A stretch of DNA of 64,000 nt from Fervidobacterium changbaicum (GTDB lineage Bacteria > Thermotogota > Thermotogae > Thermotogales > Fervidobacteriaceae). Under the pieces are notes generated by a model, which was not told the origin of the DNA, searched no databases, and was given only the letters and a program-made list of their open reading frames with translations. Shown here in pieces: positions 42,763 through 53,019 of the stretch. Made by a program: the position numbers and the translations under genes. Numbering within the stretch: position 1 is the first letter of the stretch; each line of letters begins with the position of its first letter. The stretch spans positions 1,984,001-2,048,000 of the forward strand of contig NZ_CP026721.1 in NCBI RefSeq assembly GCF_004117075.1, read 5' to 3'.

Positions 42763-44121
42763 ATGCGGAACTTTTACAAAAAGACCATAACGAAGGTTCT
42801 TATCATTGTATCTTTTCTTCTATTCATTTCGGGATTTTCGATAAAGCCAGTCATTGAAGTTTCGGTAAATATCATTGGAAACGAGAACATTGAAAAGATA
42901 ACTAAAAGTGTTTTCTTATCTGAACTTCTTGACACAAACAAATTCACAGTAACCTTAGTAGACAACATTAAACAGCTTTTCTTTGAGATGAATCTCCAAG
43001 ATCTGCTCTCAACAGAAAATGTGATTCTTTCCAAACGTGAATATTCGAAGGGAACACTGAATGTGATCCTTTATCTGAGGAACTTAAATGTGAGAAAGGA
43101 AACAGTTGAATACGTACGAAACGATGTTTCTGGCGATTACATTTACGCTGATGGTAAGTACATTCGCGTCATTCAAGGCGCTTGGTTTAAATTTGATGGG
43201 AAAAACTATATTCAAGATGAGAATGGTATATACGTAAAGGGAACGGATGGTAAGTACTATTCAGCCTTGGCTTTCTATTCACGCGTGCCGCACGAAAACA
43301 CCTACTATGTTCTCGATTGTTCGATAAGTTACACGTTGAATGTAGAAAGCACTGATGTGAAAAAAGGTACATTCGATACACACTTAAGCGTTCCATTAGT
43401 TGAGCACAGATATGACCCGTACAACAATAAACTCTTAAGAATCGAGTACCCTTCTTCAGACATTTTGGATCGATTTGCTAAAAGTATAAGTTTTGAGCTG
43501 GCGAGCAGACTTATGGACCTCAGAAAGCTTTATGGCTTTGTCGAGAATGTAAGAATGCCACGGGTGCTAATTGATATCGGTTCGATAGATGGAGTGAAGC
43601 CAGGACTGTGTTTTGGAGTTTACGATGGGAACAATTACATCGCAGAACTAACGGTTGCACGTACTGGAGGCGACTACAGTGAGTGTGAAATAAAGTACAT
43701 CAAGAAGGGAGCTAAGATAGAAAGAGGTTTCTCTGTTGTGGAGAAGAAACCGGATTTTGTCATTCCGTTAGGTATCAGCGTTCTTTACATGTACCATCCA
43801 GAAAATCTTGGCGATATCTGTGCAGAGTTCTCTGTGAAGACTTTGGATATCCACCGAGAAGAGCTTTCTTCAGTTGCTTTCGGCTTGAGTTATGATTTAT
43901 CCAGCTCGGTAACTGATACCTTCCATGTGAGTTACTTACATCGCATGTTCTCTTCACCTGTTTATTTCATCGCGACTCTCAAAATACCAAAAGATTCCGC
44001 ATCCCACATTACTCTAATTCCAATGATAGGTCTAAACGTCAGATTCGGCATTTTCACGCTCAGAGCACTTACTACCATCGATCTTTCCAACTTTGAAATA
44101 GGTGGTGGTATCTCATGGTGA
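42763..44121 (+). CDS. Secreted/outer-envelope protein with Tyr-Gly repeats and apparent C-terminal barrel (protein A)
   Basis: A 452-residue protein I cannot assign. A signal peptide (residues 8-28) is followed by a variable domain. A Tyr/Gly-rich repeat region (about residues 115-175: GDYIYADGKYIRV, GIYVKGTDGKYYS) comes next. A segment with GSIDGVKPGLCFGVYDGNNY resembles the C-terminal module of FlgT/CsgG-like proteins. The last 110 residues alternate polar and hydrophobic positions and end in an aromatic (GGGISW), as in outer-membrane beta-strands. It overlaps the next, related gene by 7 nt. The toga or outer membrane is the likely location. Confidence 0.75.
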   Translation: MRNFYKKTITKVLIIVSFLLFISGFSIKPVIEVSVNIIGNENIEKITKSVFLSELLDTNKFTVTLVDNIKQLFFEMNLQDLLSTENVILSKREYSKGTLNVILYLRNLNVRKETVEYVRNDVSGDYIYADGKYIRVIQGAWFKFDGKNYIQDENGIYVKGTDGKYYSALAFYSRVPHENTYYVLDCSISYTLNVESTDVKKGTFDTHLSVPLVEHRYDPYNNKLLRIEYPSSDILDRFAKSISFELASRLMDLRKLYGFVENVRMPRVLIDIGSIDGVKPGLCFGVYDGNNYIAELTVARTGGDYSECEIKYIKKGAKIERGFSVVEKKPDFVIPLGISVLYMYHPENLGDICAEFSVKTLDIHREELSSVAFGLSYDLSSSVTDTFHVSYLHRMFSSPVYFIATLKIPKDSASHITLIPMIGLNVRFGIFTLRALTTIDLSNFEIGGGISW

Positions 44122-46121
44122 GAAACCATCTTAAGCGTTTAAATATTTGTGCATTCATAATTACGGTTATTTTTTCCTCAATCATCTTTGCACAAGGTGG
44201 AAATTTGAAACTCAGGGTCGTTTTTGATAAGAGTGTTAAACCTTTTTACGAGAATGTTGACCTTAACATTTCATTAATGAGCACATTCTCAGATGTAAAA
44301 GAAAACACTGCGAGAATCGTTCATGTGATAGGTGTGTCAAAAGAATCTATAACCCGAAAAGTAAATGACTTTGTGCGTGATGAAAAGGGAGATTACGTTT
44401 ATTTCAAAGGAAGCTATTACCGAATATCCGATAAAAGAAGGTATTCCTACGATGAAAAGCAGAAAAAGTTTGTAGTTGATAAAAACGGCAGGTATGTATA
44501 TCTTCAGGAATATGCCTGGGCGAGAAAGCAAGAGGATAAGTACGTAATTAGTGACTTTTATGCGTTGAAAAGCTACGAAGTGCAGGAAACGAAGTACTTT
44601 ATATTTCTTGTAGTAACAGATATAGAAATATCGACGTTCTTCATCAAATCGATAACCCCGATTGTTGGGAAAGGTTCCACAATTGAAAAGGCGATTGAGA
44701 ACGCGCACAGGAGATTTTCAACGGTAGTAAACGAGTACAGTCCTGATAAGCTGGACATCGCCGTTCTTTTTGAGAAAGGTTTCGACCCCGTTTTGCGAAC
44801 AGCCCTATTAACGCAGTTGCAAGAAGACACAAGGTACAATATTTACGACAGGCTTTACATAGATGAGGTTATGGAGATCCTACGAACTTCAGATTTGTTC
44901 GGTGTAGAGCAAATCGTTCTTAAATTCCGCCCGCCAAAGTACCTAATTACGTTCGAAAACTTAGTCCAGCTTGATAATCAAACCGCTGAGGACAGATACT
45001 ACTTTTTCGAAAACCCAGTCAACGGACAATACATAAGAAGGACAATAAATGGTTTGGATGTGCCGGTGAGGGTTGAAGTCGGCGGTTATTATCGATACGA
45101 TAGTACTAACAAAAGGTACGTTTTTGACATCGAGAAAGGTTCTTATGTAAAGTACTACAAGGGGCCTTGGGAGAAGGATAATTACGTTTTTGAGACGAGG
45201 TTCTACGACTACAACCTGTATAAACCCACAAGGCTCACAACATTTTATTCGTTTCTCATGAAGGTGTTCGATACACAAAAGGGTACACTTGTCAGTAGTA
45301 AATTCTTTAGTAAGAGTATAGAAACTATCCTGAAAGAGCCTGTCGATCGATTTGGCTCTGAAGTTGTGAACTTCCACACAGATGGGAAAGTTGAAAGTTA
45401 TTACTCAGCTGCGAGACAAGTTCAAGAATTCCTTCAAACGGTCTTTCCTCTCACTGCAGTTATTTCCGAGACCTTTGGCGAGAAAGCGATAGTTGAAGGT
45501 GGTAAAAACATAGGTGCAAAGCCGGGTTACGTTTTTCAAAGCGTATCGGAGGGTTACACAACGGGCTTTTTGAGGTTGGAGAAGGTTCTTGAAAAGAGTT
45601 CCGAAGGTAAAATCTTCTATATTGTCCCAGGTGATGATGTTGAACCACACACGCTCGCCTTTGAAACAAAAATGTACCCCAACAACATAGGCCTGCGATT
45701 TGGTATGTTTATGAACAAAGAAGCCTACGGTATGAAAATAGGGTATATAAGAAGCGATATCTACGGAAATTATCTGTGGTCACTCACATTCTCTCTTGGA
45801 ATTCCTTATAATGCGAATTCTCAGTCTGACAAAACGATAGTTCCAATGGGTTTGGAATTCTCAAAATTCTTGTTCGGTGAGAATTTTGAGTTAGTACTTG
45901 GCACATCCGTTAAGTACATTTCAGAAAACTCAGGTGAGACTTATATTAGCGATTACGAAATTGTCGCTGGTGTGACGCTCTCATCGTATGTGCGAAATTC
46001 CGTACTATCTTACGGAGGTGCTTGCTTTTACACAAGTTTGACTTACACACTCCCAATGAGTAATTTCGAGTTATCACAAAACAACATAAACATTTCTCTT
46101 GGATTCGACCTTAGGTTCTAA
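44115..46121 (+). CDS. Secreted/outer-envelope protein with CsgG-like domain, Tyr-Gly repeats and C-terminal barrel (protein B)
   Basis: A 668-residue relative of protein A. A signal peptide ends near IIFAQGG. Tyr-rich repeats (GDYVYFKGSYYRI, NGRYVYLQEYAW) occupy about residues 90-140, and a third copy, GYYRYDSTNKRYVFD, is at about 325. Between them KLDIAVLFEKGFDPVLRTAL with YDRLYIDEVMEIL resembles CsgG/LpoB-like folds. A later GGKNIGAKPGYVFQ module matches the one in protein A. The C-terminal about 140 residues look like an outer-membrane barrel ending SLGFDLRF. ATG 44115 has GGTGGTGG upstream. Confidence 0.75.
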   Translation: MVRNHLKRLNICAFIITVIFSSIIFAQGGNLKLRVVFDKSVKPFYENVDLNISLMSTFSDVKENTARIVHVIGVSKESITRKVNDFVRDEKGDYVYFKGSYYRISDKRRYSYDEKQKKFVVDKNGRYVYLQEYAWARKQEDKYVISDFYALKSYEVQETKYFIFLVVTDIEISTFFIKSITPIVGKGSTIEKAIENAHRRFSTVVNEYSPDKLDIAVLFEKGFDPVLRTALLTQLQEDTRYNIYDRLYIDEVMEILRTSDLFGVEQIVLKFRPPKYLITFENLVQLDNQTAEDRYYFFENPVNGQYIRRTINGLDVPVRVEVGGYYRYDSTNKRYVFDIEKGSYVKYYKGPWEKDNYVFETRFYDYNLYKPTRLTTFYSFLMKVFDTQKGTLVSSKFFSKSIETILKEPVDRFGSEVVNFHTDGKVESYYSAARQVQEFLQTVFPLTAVISETFGEKAIVEGGKNIGAKPGYVFQSVSEGYTTGFLRLEKVLEKSSEGKIFYIVPGDDVEPHTLAFETKMYPNNIGLRFGMFMNKEAYGMKIGYIRSDIYGNYLWSLTFSLGIPYNANSQSDKTIVPMGLEFSKFLFGENFELVLGTSVKYISENSGETYISDYEIVAGVTLSSYVRNSVLSYGGACFYTSLTYTLPMSNFELSQNNINISLGFDLRF

Positions 46122-47704
46122 CGTTCTAAATCTTCGGTTTTTTCCATCTTGATATGTGGAATTCCAGCTTCGTAGAAGACATGGCCAACAGATTTGTAAC
46201 CGAGTTTTTCGTAGAATTCACGAACCTCAAGCTGAGCATTTAGTGTGATCGGCTTGGGGTTCGTTCTCTTTATATAACTTTCTATCGCCTCCATTATCTT
46301 CTTGCCGTATCCAAGCCCGCGGAACTCCTTCAGAACTGCGACACGTTCAACCTTCCAGTACTCTCCGATGTCCCTGATCCTTGCCGTTGCTACGTATTTG
46401 CCAAAATGTCTGACTAAAAAGTGTATCGCTTGTTCATCTCTACCGTCGAGTTCCAATCTTTCGTCGATCCCCTGGCCGATGACGAAGACCTCGTGCCTGA
46501 TTCTTTTGCATTCTTCAAATCTTTTATCCGGTAATTTGAAGTGTTCTATTGTCAATAGTTTATCGTACGCATCTTTTAGGCGATTCAATCCTTCTTTCAA
46601 AATGGCTCTAGGACATGCGAAGTTCAGCCTGACCGACTGGCCATCACCAAACTCTGCTCCGTCGTTCAAATAAACCTTTGCGTTCTCTAAGAAGAACTTT
46701 TGAGGATTTTCAAGACCAAGCGATGAACAATCAAGCCACATCAGATACGTTCCTTCTGGGAGGGTTGGTTTCACAAGCGGCATATGTTCTTTTATGAAAT
46801 GGTAGGCAAAATCCCGGTTTACTTTTAAATAGTTTCTTAACTGAACAACCCATTCGTCGCATTTATAAGCTGCCTTCAGCGCTTCAAGACTTAATACATT
46901 GCCTGTCAAAAGTTCGAGCGATTCTATGTAATTTTTGTAATTCTGCCTGAGAATCTTGTCGGAGATTATCCCGTAAGCGTTTGTCAAACCGGCGATGTTA
47001 AACGTCTTTCCCGGCGAGTTAAGTACGATTACATTTTCCTTTCCCACTTTCAGAAAACTTGTAAAAGAATTTGGCTCGTAGATTATATCAGCATGGATCT
47101 CATCGGAGACAATTAAGATGTTGTGCCTTTTGGCTATTTCGTATAGTTTCGAGAGTTCATCGAAAGTCCACACCCTGCCAACTGGATTATGCGGATTTGA
47201 GATAACTATCATTTTTGTTCGTTTATCGATTGATCTTTCCAAACCTTCGTAATCCATCACCCATTTGCCGTCTTTCAAAATCAACCTGTTCTCAACAAGT
47301 CGTCTTCCGTTGTTTTCCACTACTTTGAAAAACGGAGGGTACACCGGTGGTTGAATGATGACCTTATCTCCTGGGAGGGTAAAGATGTTGATTAGGAATG
47401 CTATCATAGGTACAACTCCGGGACCGTTGACTATCCATTCCTTTTCTATTCTTACACCGTAAGATTTTTCGTACCATTCAATTATCGCTTCGTAGTACTC
47501 GTCTGAGCGGAACGTGTATCCAAAGACCCCGTGTTCTACACGCTTTCTTAGAGCTTCAATGACACAATATGGACTCTTGAAGTCCATATCTGCAACCCAC
47601 ATGGGAATTACATCATCACCGTAGAGCTTAATTATCATATCCCATTTGAAAGAATCTGTGTTTTTTCTGTTTATGAGCTCGTCGAATTGATAACCTTTTT
47701 CCAT
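46118..47704 (-). CDS. PatB/MalY-type PLP aminotransferase fused to a GNAT acetyltransferase
   Basis: A 528-residue fusion. Residues 1 to about 385 form a fold-type I PLP enzyme of the PatB/MalY (cystathionine beta-lyase-like) group: MWVADMDF, GPGVVPMIA, VSDEIHADIIY and the Schiff-base Lys in NSPGKTFNIAG. Residues from about 390 are a GNAT domain, ending ECKRIRHEVFVIGQGI, VERVAVLKEFRGLGYGKKIM (acetyl-CoA loop) and VREFYEKLGYKSVG, close to the ElaA type. The PLP part usually cleaves C-S bonds or transaminates. The two parts read through with no frameshift. The stop overlaps the convergent barrel gene (CTAA). Confidence 0.88.
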   Translation of the reverse strand: MEKGYQFDELINRKNTDSFKWDMIIKLYGDDVIPMWVADMDFKSPYCVIEALRKRVEHGVFGYTFRSDEYYEAIIEWYEKSYGVRIEKEWIVNGPGVVPMIAFLINIFTLPGDKVIIQPPVYPPFFKVVENNGRRLVENRLILKDGKWVMDYEGLERSIDKRTKMIVISNPHNPVGRVWTFDELSKLYEIAKRHNILIVSDEIHADIIYEPNSFTSFLKVGKENVIVLNSPGKTFNIAGLTNAYGIISDKILRQNYKNYIESLELLTGNVLSLEALKAAYKCDEWVVQLRNYLKVNRDFAYHFIKEHMPLVKPTLPEGTYLMWLDCSSLGLENPQKFFLENAKVYLNDGAEFGDGQSVRLNFACPRAILKEGLNRLKDAYDKLLTIEHFKLPDKRFEECKRIRHEVFVIGQGIDERLELDGRDEQAIHFLVRHFGKYVATARIRDIGEYWKVERVAVLKEFRGLGYGKKIMEAIESYIKRTNPKPITLNAQLEVREFYEKLGYKSVGHVFYEAGIPHIKMEKTEDLER

Positions 47705-47761
47705 TCCATCCAGCTCCCTTCACTATTGAACTCTTATCACCGTACATTGAGATTATACAAC

Positions 47762-47792
47762 AAAAAAAGCACCCCGGAAGGAGCGCTTTTTA
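47762..47792 (-). terminator. Terminator downstream of guaA
   Basis: On the minus strand AGCGCTCC-TTCC-GGGGTGCT (with two wobble pairs) is followed by seven T. Confidence 0.75.
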
Positions 47793-47811
47793 ATATCCGC
47801 ATTTTTAAAAG

Positions 47812-49359
47812 TTATTCCCACTCAATTGTGGCAGGTGGCTTCGAGGTTATATCGTACACAACTCTGTTAACACCTCTGACTTCGTTTACAATCCTTTTCG
47901 CAACATGGTTCAAAAACTCATGAGGTAGTTTTGCCCAATCGGCGGTCATTCCATCTTCGCTCGTAACGGCCCTTAGTGCTATCACATTTTCGTAAGTTCT
48001 GTAGTCGCCCATAACTCCGACAGTTTTTACTGGGAGAAGCACAGCAAACGCTTGCCACACTTTGTTGTACAAATCCCATTTCTTCAGCTCCTCGATGAAT
48101 ATCGCATCCGCTTCCTGTAGGATTTTGACAGCTTCCCTCGTCACAGGTCCGATGATTCTAACCGCAAGTCCGGGCCCGGGGAACGGATGGCGATAGAGTA
48201 TGCTTTCCGGCAAGCCTAATTCCTTTCCAAGTGCTCTCACTTCATCTTTGAAGAGGTACCTGAGCGGTTCGATGATTTTGAACGGCAGCTTTTCTGGTAA
48301 TCCACCGACGTTGTGATGTGTCTTAATCTTTGCTCCAGCTTTCCTTTCCGCTACTTTACTCTCTATTACGTCCGGATACAATGTCCCTTGTGCCAGATAT
48401 TCAATATCGCCGTGCTGCTGTCTGAGTTTCATCGCTTCTTCGTAAAAGACGTCTATAAATGTATGCCCGATTCTTTTCCTCTTTTCCTCAGGATCTTCAA
48501 TTCCCTCCAAGGCTTTGAAAAATCTATCCGATGCGTCAACGTAGTGTATCTTTATTCCCAGTTCTTCAAATCGCTTAACAACTTCCTGACCCTCATTCTT
48601 CCTCAAAAGCCCCGTGTCAACAAATATCGGTATCAGTTTGTCAGGTACAGCTTTGTGCAAAAGCATCGCGACAACGGAAGAGTCCACACCACCAGATAGA
48701 CCCAAGATGACTTTGCCATCGATTTTCTCCCTCAGTTCTTTTATCAATTCTTCGGCAAGGTTCTTCATCGACCAATTCGGAGAAAGTTGCGCTACGACAG
48801 TTAGGAAGTTCTTTAAGATTTCTTTCCCATGTTGTGTATGGACAACTTCGGGGTGGAACTGGACACCGAAGTATTTGTCATTTTGACTCCGTATCGCCGC
48901 GTAAGGCGAGTTCTCGCTCTTGGCAATTACCTCAAATCCATCCGGCAACACTTCAACCCTATCAGAATGGCTCATCCAGACGGTGAATTTCTCAGGTAGA
49001 CCTTCGAATATGCCAACATGTTTTACAATTTCAAGTTCAGCAGGGCCAAATTCCCTGTGAGGAGATTTCTCGACTCTACCTCCGAGTTGATGGACGAGCG
49101 CTTGAAGACCATAGCAGATTCCAAGCACAGGTAGGTTGCTTTCAAAAACATAGGAAGGTATCTTTGGTGAATTCTCATCGTAGACACTTGCCGGACCTCC
49201 GGAAAGAATAAACGCACTTGGTGATAGCCTTTGAACGTTTTCCCAAGGTTCATCATACGGGAGCAGTTCCCCGTAAAACCCTAGTTCCCTGACACGCCGG
49301 AGTATCAATTGCGTGTACTGTGAACCAAAATCAAGCACTACTACCGTTTTTCTTTCCAT
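47812..49359 (-). CDS. guaA: GMP synthase (glutamine-hydrolysing)
   Basis: A 515-residue enzyme converting XMP to GMP. The N-terminal class I amidotransferase has [12 protein letters not shown], the nucleophile Cys in GICYGLQAL, and [10 protein letters not shown] with the His-Glu pair. The ATP-pyrophosphatase domain has the P-loop [13 protein letters not shown], and the dimerization domain ends [11 protein letters not shown] 49359 follows GGGGGGAAG; the frame is open further but has no other site. Confidence 0.97.
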   Translation of the reverse strand: MERKTVVVLDFGSQYTQLILRRVRELGFYGELLPYDEPWENVQRLSPSAFILSGGPASVYDENSPKIPSYVFESNLPVLGICYGLQALVHQLGGRVEKSPHREFGPAELEIVKHVGIFEGLPEKFTVWMSHSDRVEVLPDGFEVIAKSENSPYAAIRSQNDKYFGVQFHPEVVHTQHGKEILKNFLTVVAQLSPNWSMKNLAEELIKELREKIDGKVILGLSGGVDSSVVAMLLHKAVPDKLIPIFVDTGLLRKNEGQEVVKRFEELGIKIHYVDASDRFFKALEGIEDPEEKRKRIGHTFIDVFYEEAMKLRQQHGDIEYLAQGTLYPDVIESKVAERKAGAKIKTHHNVGGLPEKLPFKIIEPLRYLFKDEVRALGKELGLPESILYRHPFPGPGLAVRIIGPVTREAVKILQEADAIFIEELKKWDLYNKVWQAFAVLLPVKTVGVMGDYRTYENVIALRAVTSEDGMTADWAKLPHEFLNHVAKRIVNEVRGVNRVVYDITSKPPATIEWE

Positions 49360-49523
49360 ACTCTTCCCCCCACGGTTTTTTAGCTTCTTTTTTGGTTGTA
49401 CAAATATTTGGTTATACAAAAACACTATCACAACACAACACGTTCTTCAAGCAAAAATATTTGAACTTTGTTTTGCGATTGTTATGAATTCTCTATGAGT
49501 ACGCTTAATTAATCTGCTTATGG

Positions 49524-49532
49524 TGGTATAAT
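49524..49532 (+). promoter_or_regulatory. Extended -10 of the hexosaminidase operon
   Basis: TGGTATAAT (TGnTATAAT) about 55 bp before the ATG; TTAATT lies 16 bp upstream as a poor -35. Confidence 0.55.
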
Positions 49533-49587
49533 CTTTTCTGGAGACAATTGAAACGCACAATTTTGGAAAATAACAGGGGGTGTGGGC

Positions 49588-51453
49588 ATGAGTGCAAGAA
49601 TACTTCTAATTCCGAAACCAAAAGTATTAAAGTGGACCTTTGAAGAATCGGCAATTACAGAAATTCCCAAGTATGGTTTTATCTACACAACGAACGAAAA
49701 AATAGCGAGATATCTTAAGCGCAGTGCAGAATCATTTGCGGGATATACAGTAACAAAATCTACAAACGGTGATGAGTTCGTTCAGTTGATTTCAAATCCC
49801 TATCTTTTTCCAAAACAAGAGAGTTACAGACTGGTAATAGACGGAAGAATTACGATAATCGCCCATGATGATGCGGGTCTGTTCTATGGAGTACAAACGC
49901 TAAGGCAGATTTTGAGACAAAGTTCTCACTTCAATGGTTTGCCGAATGTATTTATCGAAGATTATCCAGACTTTTTGTATCGAGGCATAATGATAGATGT
50001 AAGTCGTGACAGAATTCCAAAACTCGAGGTGCTTAAATTCATCATCGAAAAACTTTCAGAGCTGAAGATAAACCAACTGCAGCTTTACACAGAGCACACG
50101 TTTGCCTACAGAGGTCATGAAAAGGTGTGGGAAGACTACAGCCCGTTAACACACGAAGAAATCATTGAGCTCGATGCCTTTTGCAAATCGCATTTCATTG
50201 AACTTGTCCCTAATCAGAACACGTTCGGACATCTGAGTAAATGGCTCATACACGATGAATACAAGCATCTTGCCGAGGCATCAGATGGATATGAAACACC
50301 ATGGGGAGGACGGTACGAGTACCCGTTTTCCATCTCGCCGGCAGTACCTGAATCTGTGAAGTTTGTTGAAGACATTCTCAGGGAGTTCTTGCCAAACTTC
50401 TCAAGTGAGCAGGTGAATATAGGCTGTGATGAGACGTTTGACTTAGGGCAGGGGAAATCGAAAGACTTGTGTGAAAGATATGGGAAAGGAAAGGTATATT
50501 TTGATTTTCTGATGAAGATCTACAATATCGCAAAAAGATACAAAAAGGCTGTTATGTTCTGGGGAGATATCATTGAGAATCATCCCGAATTCATCCCGCA
50601 GTTGCCGAAAGATATGATCGCAATGGTGTGGGGTTACGAGGCTGATCACCCATTTGACGAAAAGTGCGAACTTTATTCGAAAAGCGGTCTGTCGTTCTAC
50701 GTTTGCCCCGGCACGTCCACGTGGAACACCTTTATCGGAAGAACAGATAACGCAATTGAGAACATAAAGAATGCGGTTTACAATGGATATAAGCACGGTG
50801 CGATAGGAGTTCTAACTACGGATTGGGGAGACAACGGACATCCACAACACTTGCCTTTCTCATGGATAGGATTTGCTTTCAGTGCGGCTTTAGGATGGAA
50901 CATCGCCGGGTTGGAAGTTGATGAACTTCTGGACGCTGTAAATCTCCATGTATTTGAAACAGAAAGACCTTTAGCTCAGTTCATACACAGACTTGGACAA
51001 CTACACAATGCATTACCGTATACACCGAATGGAACTCCTTACTTCTACGCGTTTGTCTACCCAGATAGATTCAGTCAGAACGAGAAACTGAAAGAAATCA
51101 GTTACGAAACGTTAGAAAACATCGAGAGTGAACTAAAAACAATGAAGAAGGAGCTCAGTTCATTGGTTTCAGAAGAAAGTAAGCTCTCGGACGTAGTGGA
51201 ACAAATAAGCAACAACATGGACTTTGCGAAGTTGGGATTGCAAGTACTAAGATTTTTAAGAACGTACGGTTCTGTTGAAAATATCCCTGAGGATGAGTGG
51301 AACGAATTCGATAAAGAAATTGATCGTGTTTTGGAAGATTACAGACGAATTTGGTTGAGTTGCAACAGAAAAGGAGGATTAGAGCAGAGCATATATAAAC
51401 TGACTCGAATAAGAAGAGTTCGAAAAGGAGATAAGCGGGGGTTGATCTTCTAA
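49588..51453 (+). CDS. Beta-N-acetylhexosaminidase (GH20)
   Basis: A 621-residue GH20 enzyme that releases GlcNAc or GalNAc from non-reducing ends. An N-terminal GH20b domain (about residues 1-125; DDAGLFYGVQTLRQIL) precedes the barrel, with YRGIMIDVSRDRIP, QNTFGH and the catalytic Asp-Glu in NIGCDETFDLG. It lacks a signal peptide, so it acts in the cytoplasm on imported oligosaccharides. A helical C-terminal region (about 490-621) follows. ATG 49588 has GGGGGTG upstream. It heads a three-gene operon. Confidence 0.93.
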   Translation: MSARILLIPKPKVLKWTFEESAITEIPKYGFIYTTNEKIARYLKRSAESFAGYTVTKSTNGDEFVQLISNPYLFPKQESYRLVIDGRITIIAHDDAGLFYGVQTLRQILRQSSHFNGLPNVFIEDYPDFLYRGIMIDVSRDRIPKLEVLKFIIEKLSELKINQLQLYTEHTFAYRGHEKVWEDYSPLTHEEIIELDAFCKSHFIELVPNQNTFGHLSKWLIHDEYKHLAEASDGYETPWGGRYEYPFSISPAVPESVKFVEDILREFLPNFSSEQVNIGCDETFDLGQGKSKDLCERYGKGKVYFDFLMKIYNIAKRYKKAVMFWGDIIENHPEFIPQLPKDMIAMVWGYEADHPFDEKCELYSKSGLSFYVCPGTSTWNTFIGRTDNAIENIKNAVYNGYKHGAIGVLTTDWGDNGHPQHLPFSWIGFAFSAALGWNIAGLEVDELLDAVNLHVFETERPLAQFIHRLGQLHNALPYTPNGTPYFYAFVYPDRFSQNEKLKEISYETLENIESELKTMKKELSSLVSEESKLSDVVEQISNNMDFAKLGLQVLRFLRTYGSVENIPEDEWNEFDKEIDRVLEDYRRIWLSCNRKGGLEQSIYKLTRIRRVRKGDKRGLIF

Positions 51454-53019
51454 GTGGTGCAGAAGATGGTAAAACGGACCGTCAAATTGACAGTTGCGCT
51501 GATTCCCATTTTTTACATAATCATCGCGTTACTTGTACCTTTTATCCTAAACCTTCGATTTGCCGGAGGGTTTTCTCTTACCGCTCTGGTCGATAACGCT
51601 TCGAAGATAAAGTTCACGATATATCAAGCTTTGGTATCTTCGGTATTCACAACACTACTGGGAATACCCGGTGCGTACCTCGTTGGAAGAACTAAGATAC
51701 ATCCGGTTATAAAAAAAGTTTTTCGTGTGATGTCTAGCATACCGTTTGTGTTACCAGGTATCACAATGGCAATAGGCTTTTTCCTGGTATTTGGCAACAA
51801 AGGATTGTACTCACATATGCTAAGGCTTCTGGGACTTGATGTTCGCATACTCTACACGTTTACAGCGATACTTTTAGGTCATGTGTTCTACAACTTCCCG
51901 CTCTTCATCAGGATAGTTGGGGAAGCTTGGGAGAATATGGATGGTTATTTAATTGAGGCCGCAAAGGTCGATGGCGCCAGTAAATGGCAAGTATTTTGGA
52001 AAGTGGAGGTACCGGTACTTCTTCCGTCTATCCTCAGGGCGTTTTTTCTCACATACATTTACACATTTACGAGCTTTTCAGTGGTCTTGATACTCGGTGG
52101 TATCAGATACTCCACTCTCGAAGTGGCAATTTACATGTACTCAAGAATTACTTTCGATTTCAAAGCGGCATCCACACTCATGCTTTTCCAACTCTTGTTC
52201 ATCTCCGTTCTTGGCTTTTTTACATCCATTAAAAGGGAGAGCTATGAAAAGCATCACTACCGGCATCTTGATAAATTCCCTCTTTGGGGCTATTTTTTCT
52301 TTGGAGTATCGGCACTTTTGATCTTTATACCGCTTGTTTATTCCGCACTTTCGGGCTTTTTAGATTACTACGGTAAGTTTTCACTGACGAATTTCAGAAT
52401 GCTTCTCTCAGAAGACTTAGAGTACCTTGTAGGGACGAACTTTAAAAGTATGGTTCTGTACACGGTTGTTATAGCCTTCACCTCTTCACTGATAAGTGTT
52501 ATAATTTCGATGTTTGCTGGATACTATTCGTCAAGAGGAAGAAGGTCGTATTATATTGTACTCATACCGGCTGCCATGTCGTCGGTGACGATAGCGTTTT
52601 CATACGTCTTTGTCAATATTCCCGTGCTTCTTAAACTCATCCTTGTTCATTCTCTGATTAACTTGCCTATCACTTTCGGTATACTTGAAGCTGGGTGGAG
52701 GAATGTACCGGAGAGTATCATCGATGCAGCAAAAGTGGACGGAGCAGACGCTGTACGATGGATATGGAAGATAGCGATTCCTTTGATAAAGAACTACGTC
52801 TTTATAGCTTTCGTTTATTCGTTTACAATCTCCGTTGGTGAGACATCTGGTACTCTAACACTTGCTGAACCTCCTATAACAACGTTCGCAGCTGTTGTGT
52901 TCAGGTTGATGAGTTCAAGGAACACAGAAATAGCGATGGCACTCAATACATTTTACTTTATCTTCGTCGTCTCATTGTTCATAATAATAGAGATGCTAAG
53001 AAAGGAGGAAACTGCATGA
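51454..53019 (+). CDS. Two-domain ABC transporter permease (ThiP/FbpB-like)
   Basis: A 521-residue inner-membrane protein with two BPD_transp_1 domains. Both EAA loops are visible: GYLIEAAKVDGASKWQVF at about residues 166-185 and SIIDAAKVDGADAVRWIW at about 423-440. Fused permeases of this length occur in the thiamine (ThiP) and ferric iron (FbpB/SfuB) systems. No cognate binding protein or ATPase is adjacent; the riboswitch-controlled thiB at 12-13 kb is a plausible partner. The start is uncertain: GTG 51454 abuts the previous stop, and ATG 51466 is an alternative. The stop overlaps the next gene (ATGA). Confidence 0.88.
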   Translation: MVQKMVKRTVKLTVALIPIFYIIIALLVPFILNLRFAGGFSLTALVDNASKIKFTIYQALVSSVFTTLLGIPGAYLVGRTKIHPVIKKVFRVMSSIPFVLPGITMAIGFFLVFGNKGLYSHMLRLLGLDVRILYTFTAILLGHVFYNFPLFIRIVGEAWENMDGYLIEAAKVDGASKWQVFWKVEVPVLLPSILRAFFLTYIYTFTSFSVVLILGGIRYSTLEVAIYMYSRITFDFKAASTLMLFQLLFISVLGFFTSIKRESYEKHHYRHLDKFPLWGYFFFGVSALLIFIPLVYSALSGFLDYYGKFSLTNFRMLLSEDLEYLVGTNFKSMVLYTVVIAFTSSLISVIISMFAGYYSSRGRRSYYIVLIPAAMSSVTIAFSYVFVNIPVLLKLILVHSLINLPITFGILEAGWRNVPESIIDAAKVDGADAVRWIWKIAIPLIKNYVFIAFVYSFTISVGETSGTLTLAEPPITTFAAVVFRLMSSRNTEIAMALNTFYFIFVVSLFIIIEMLRKEETA

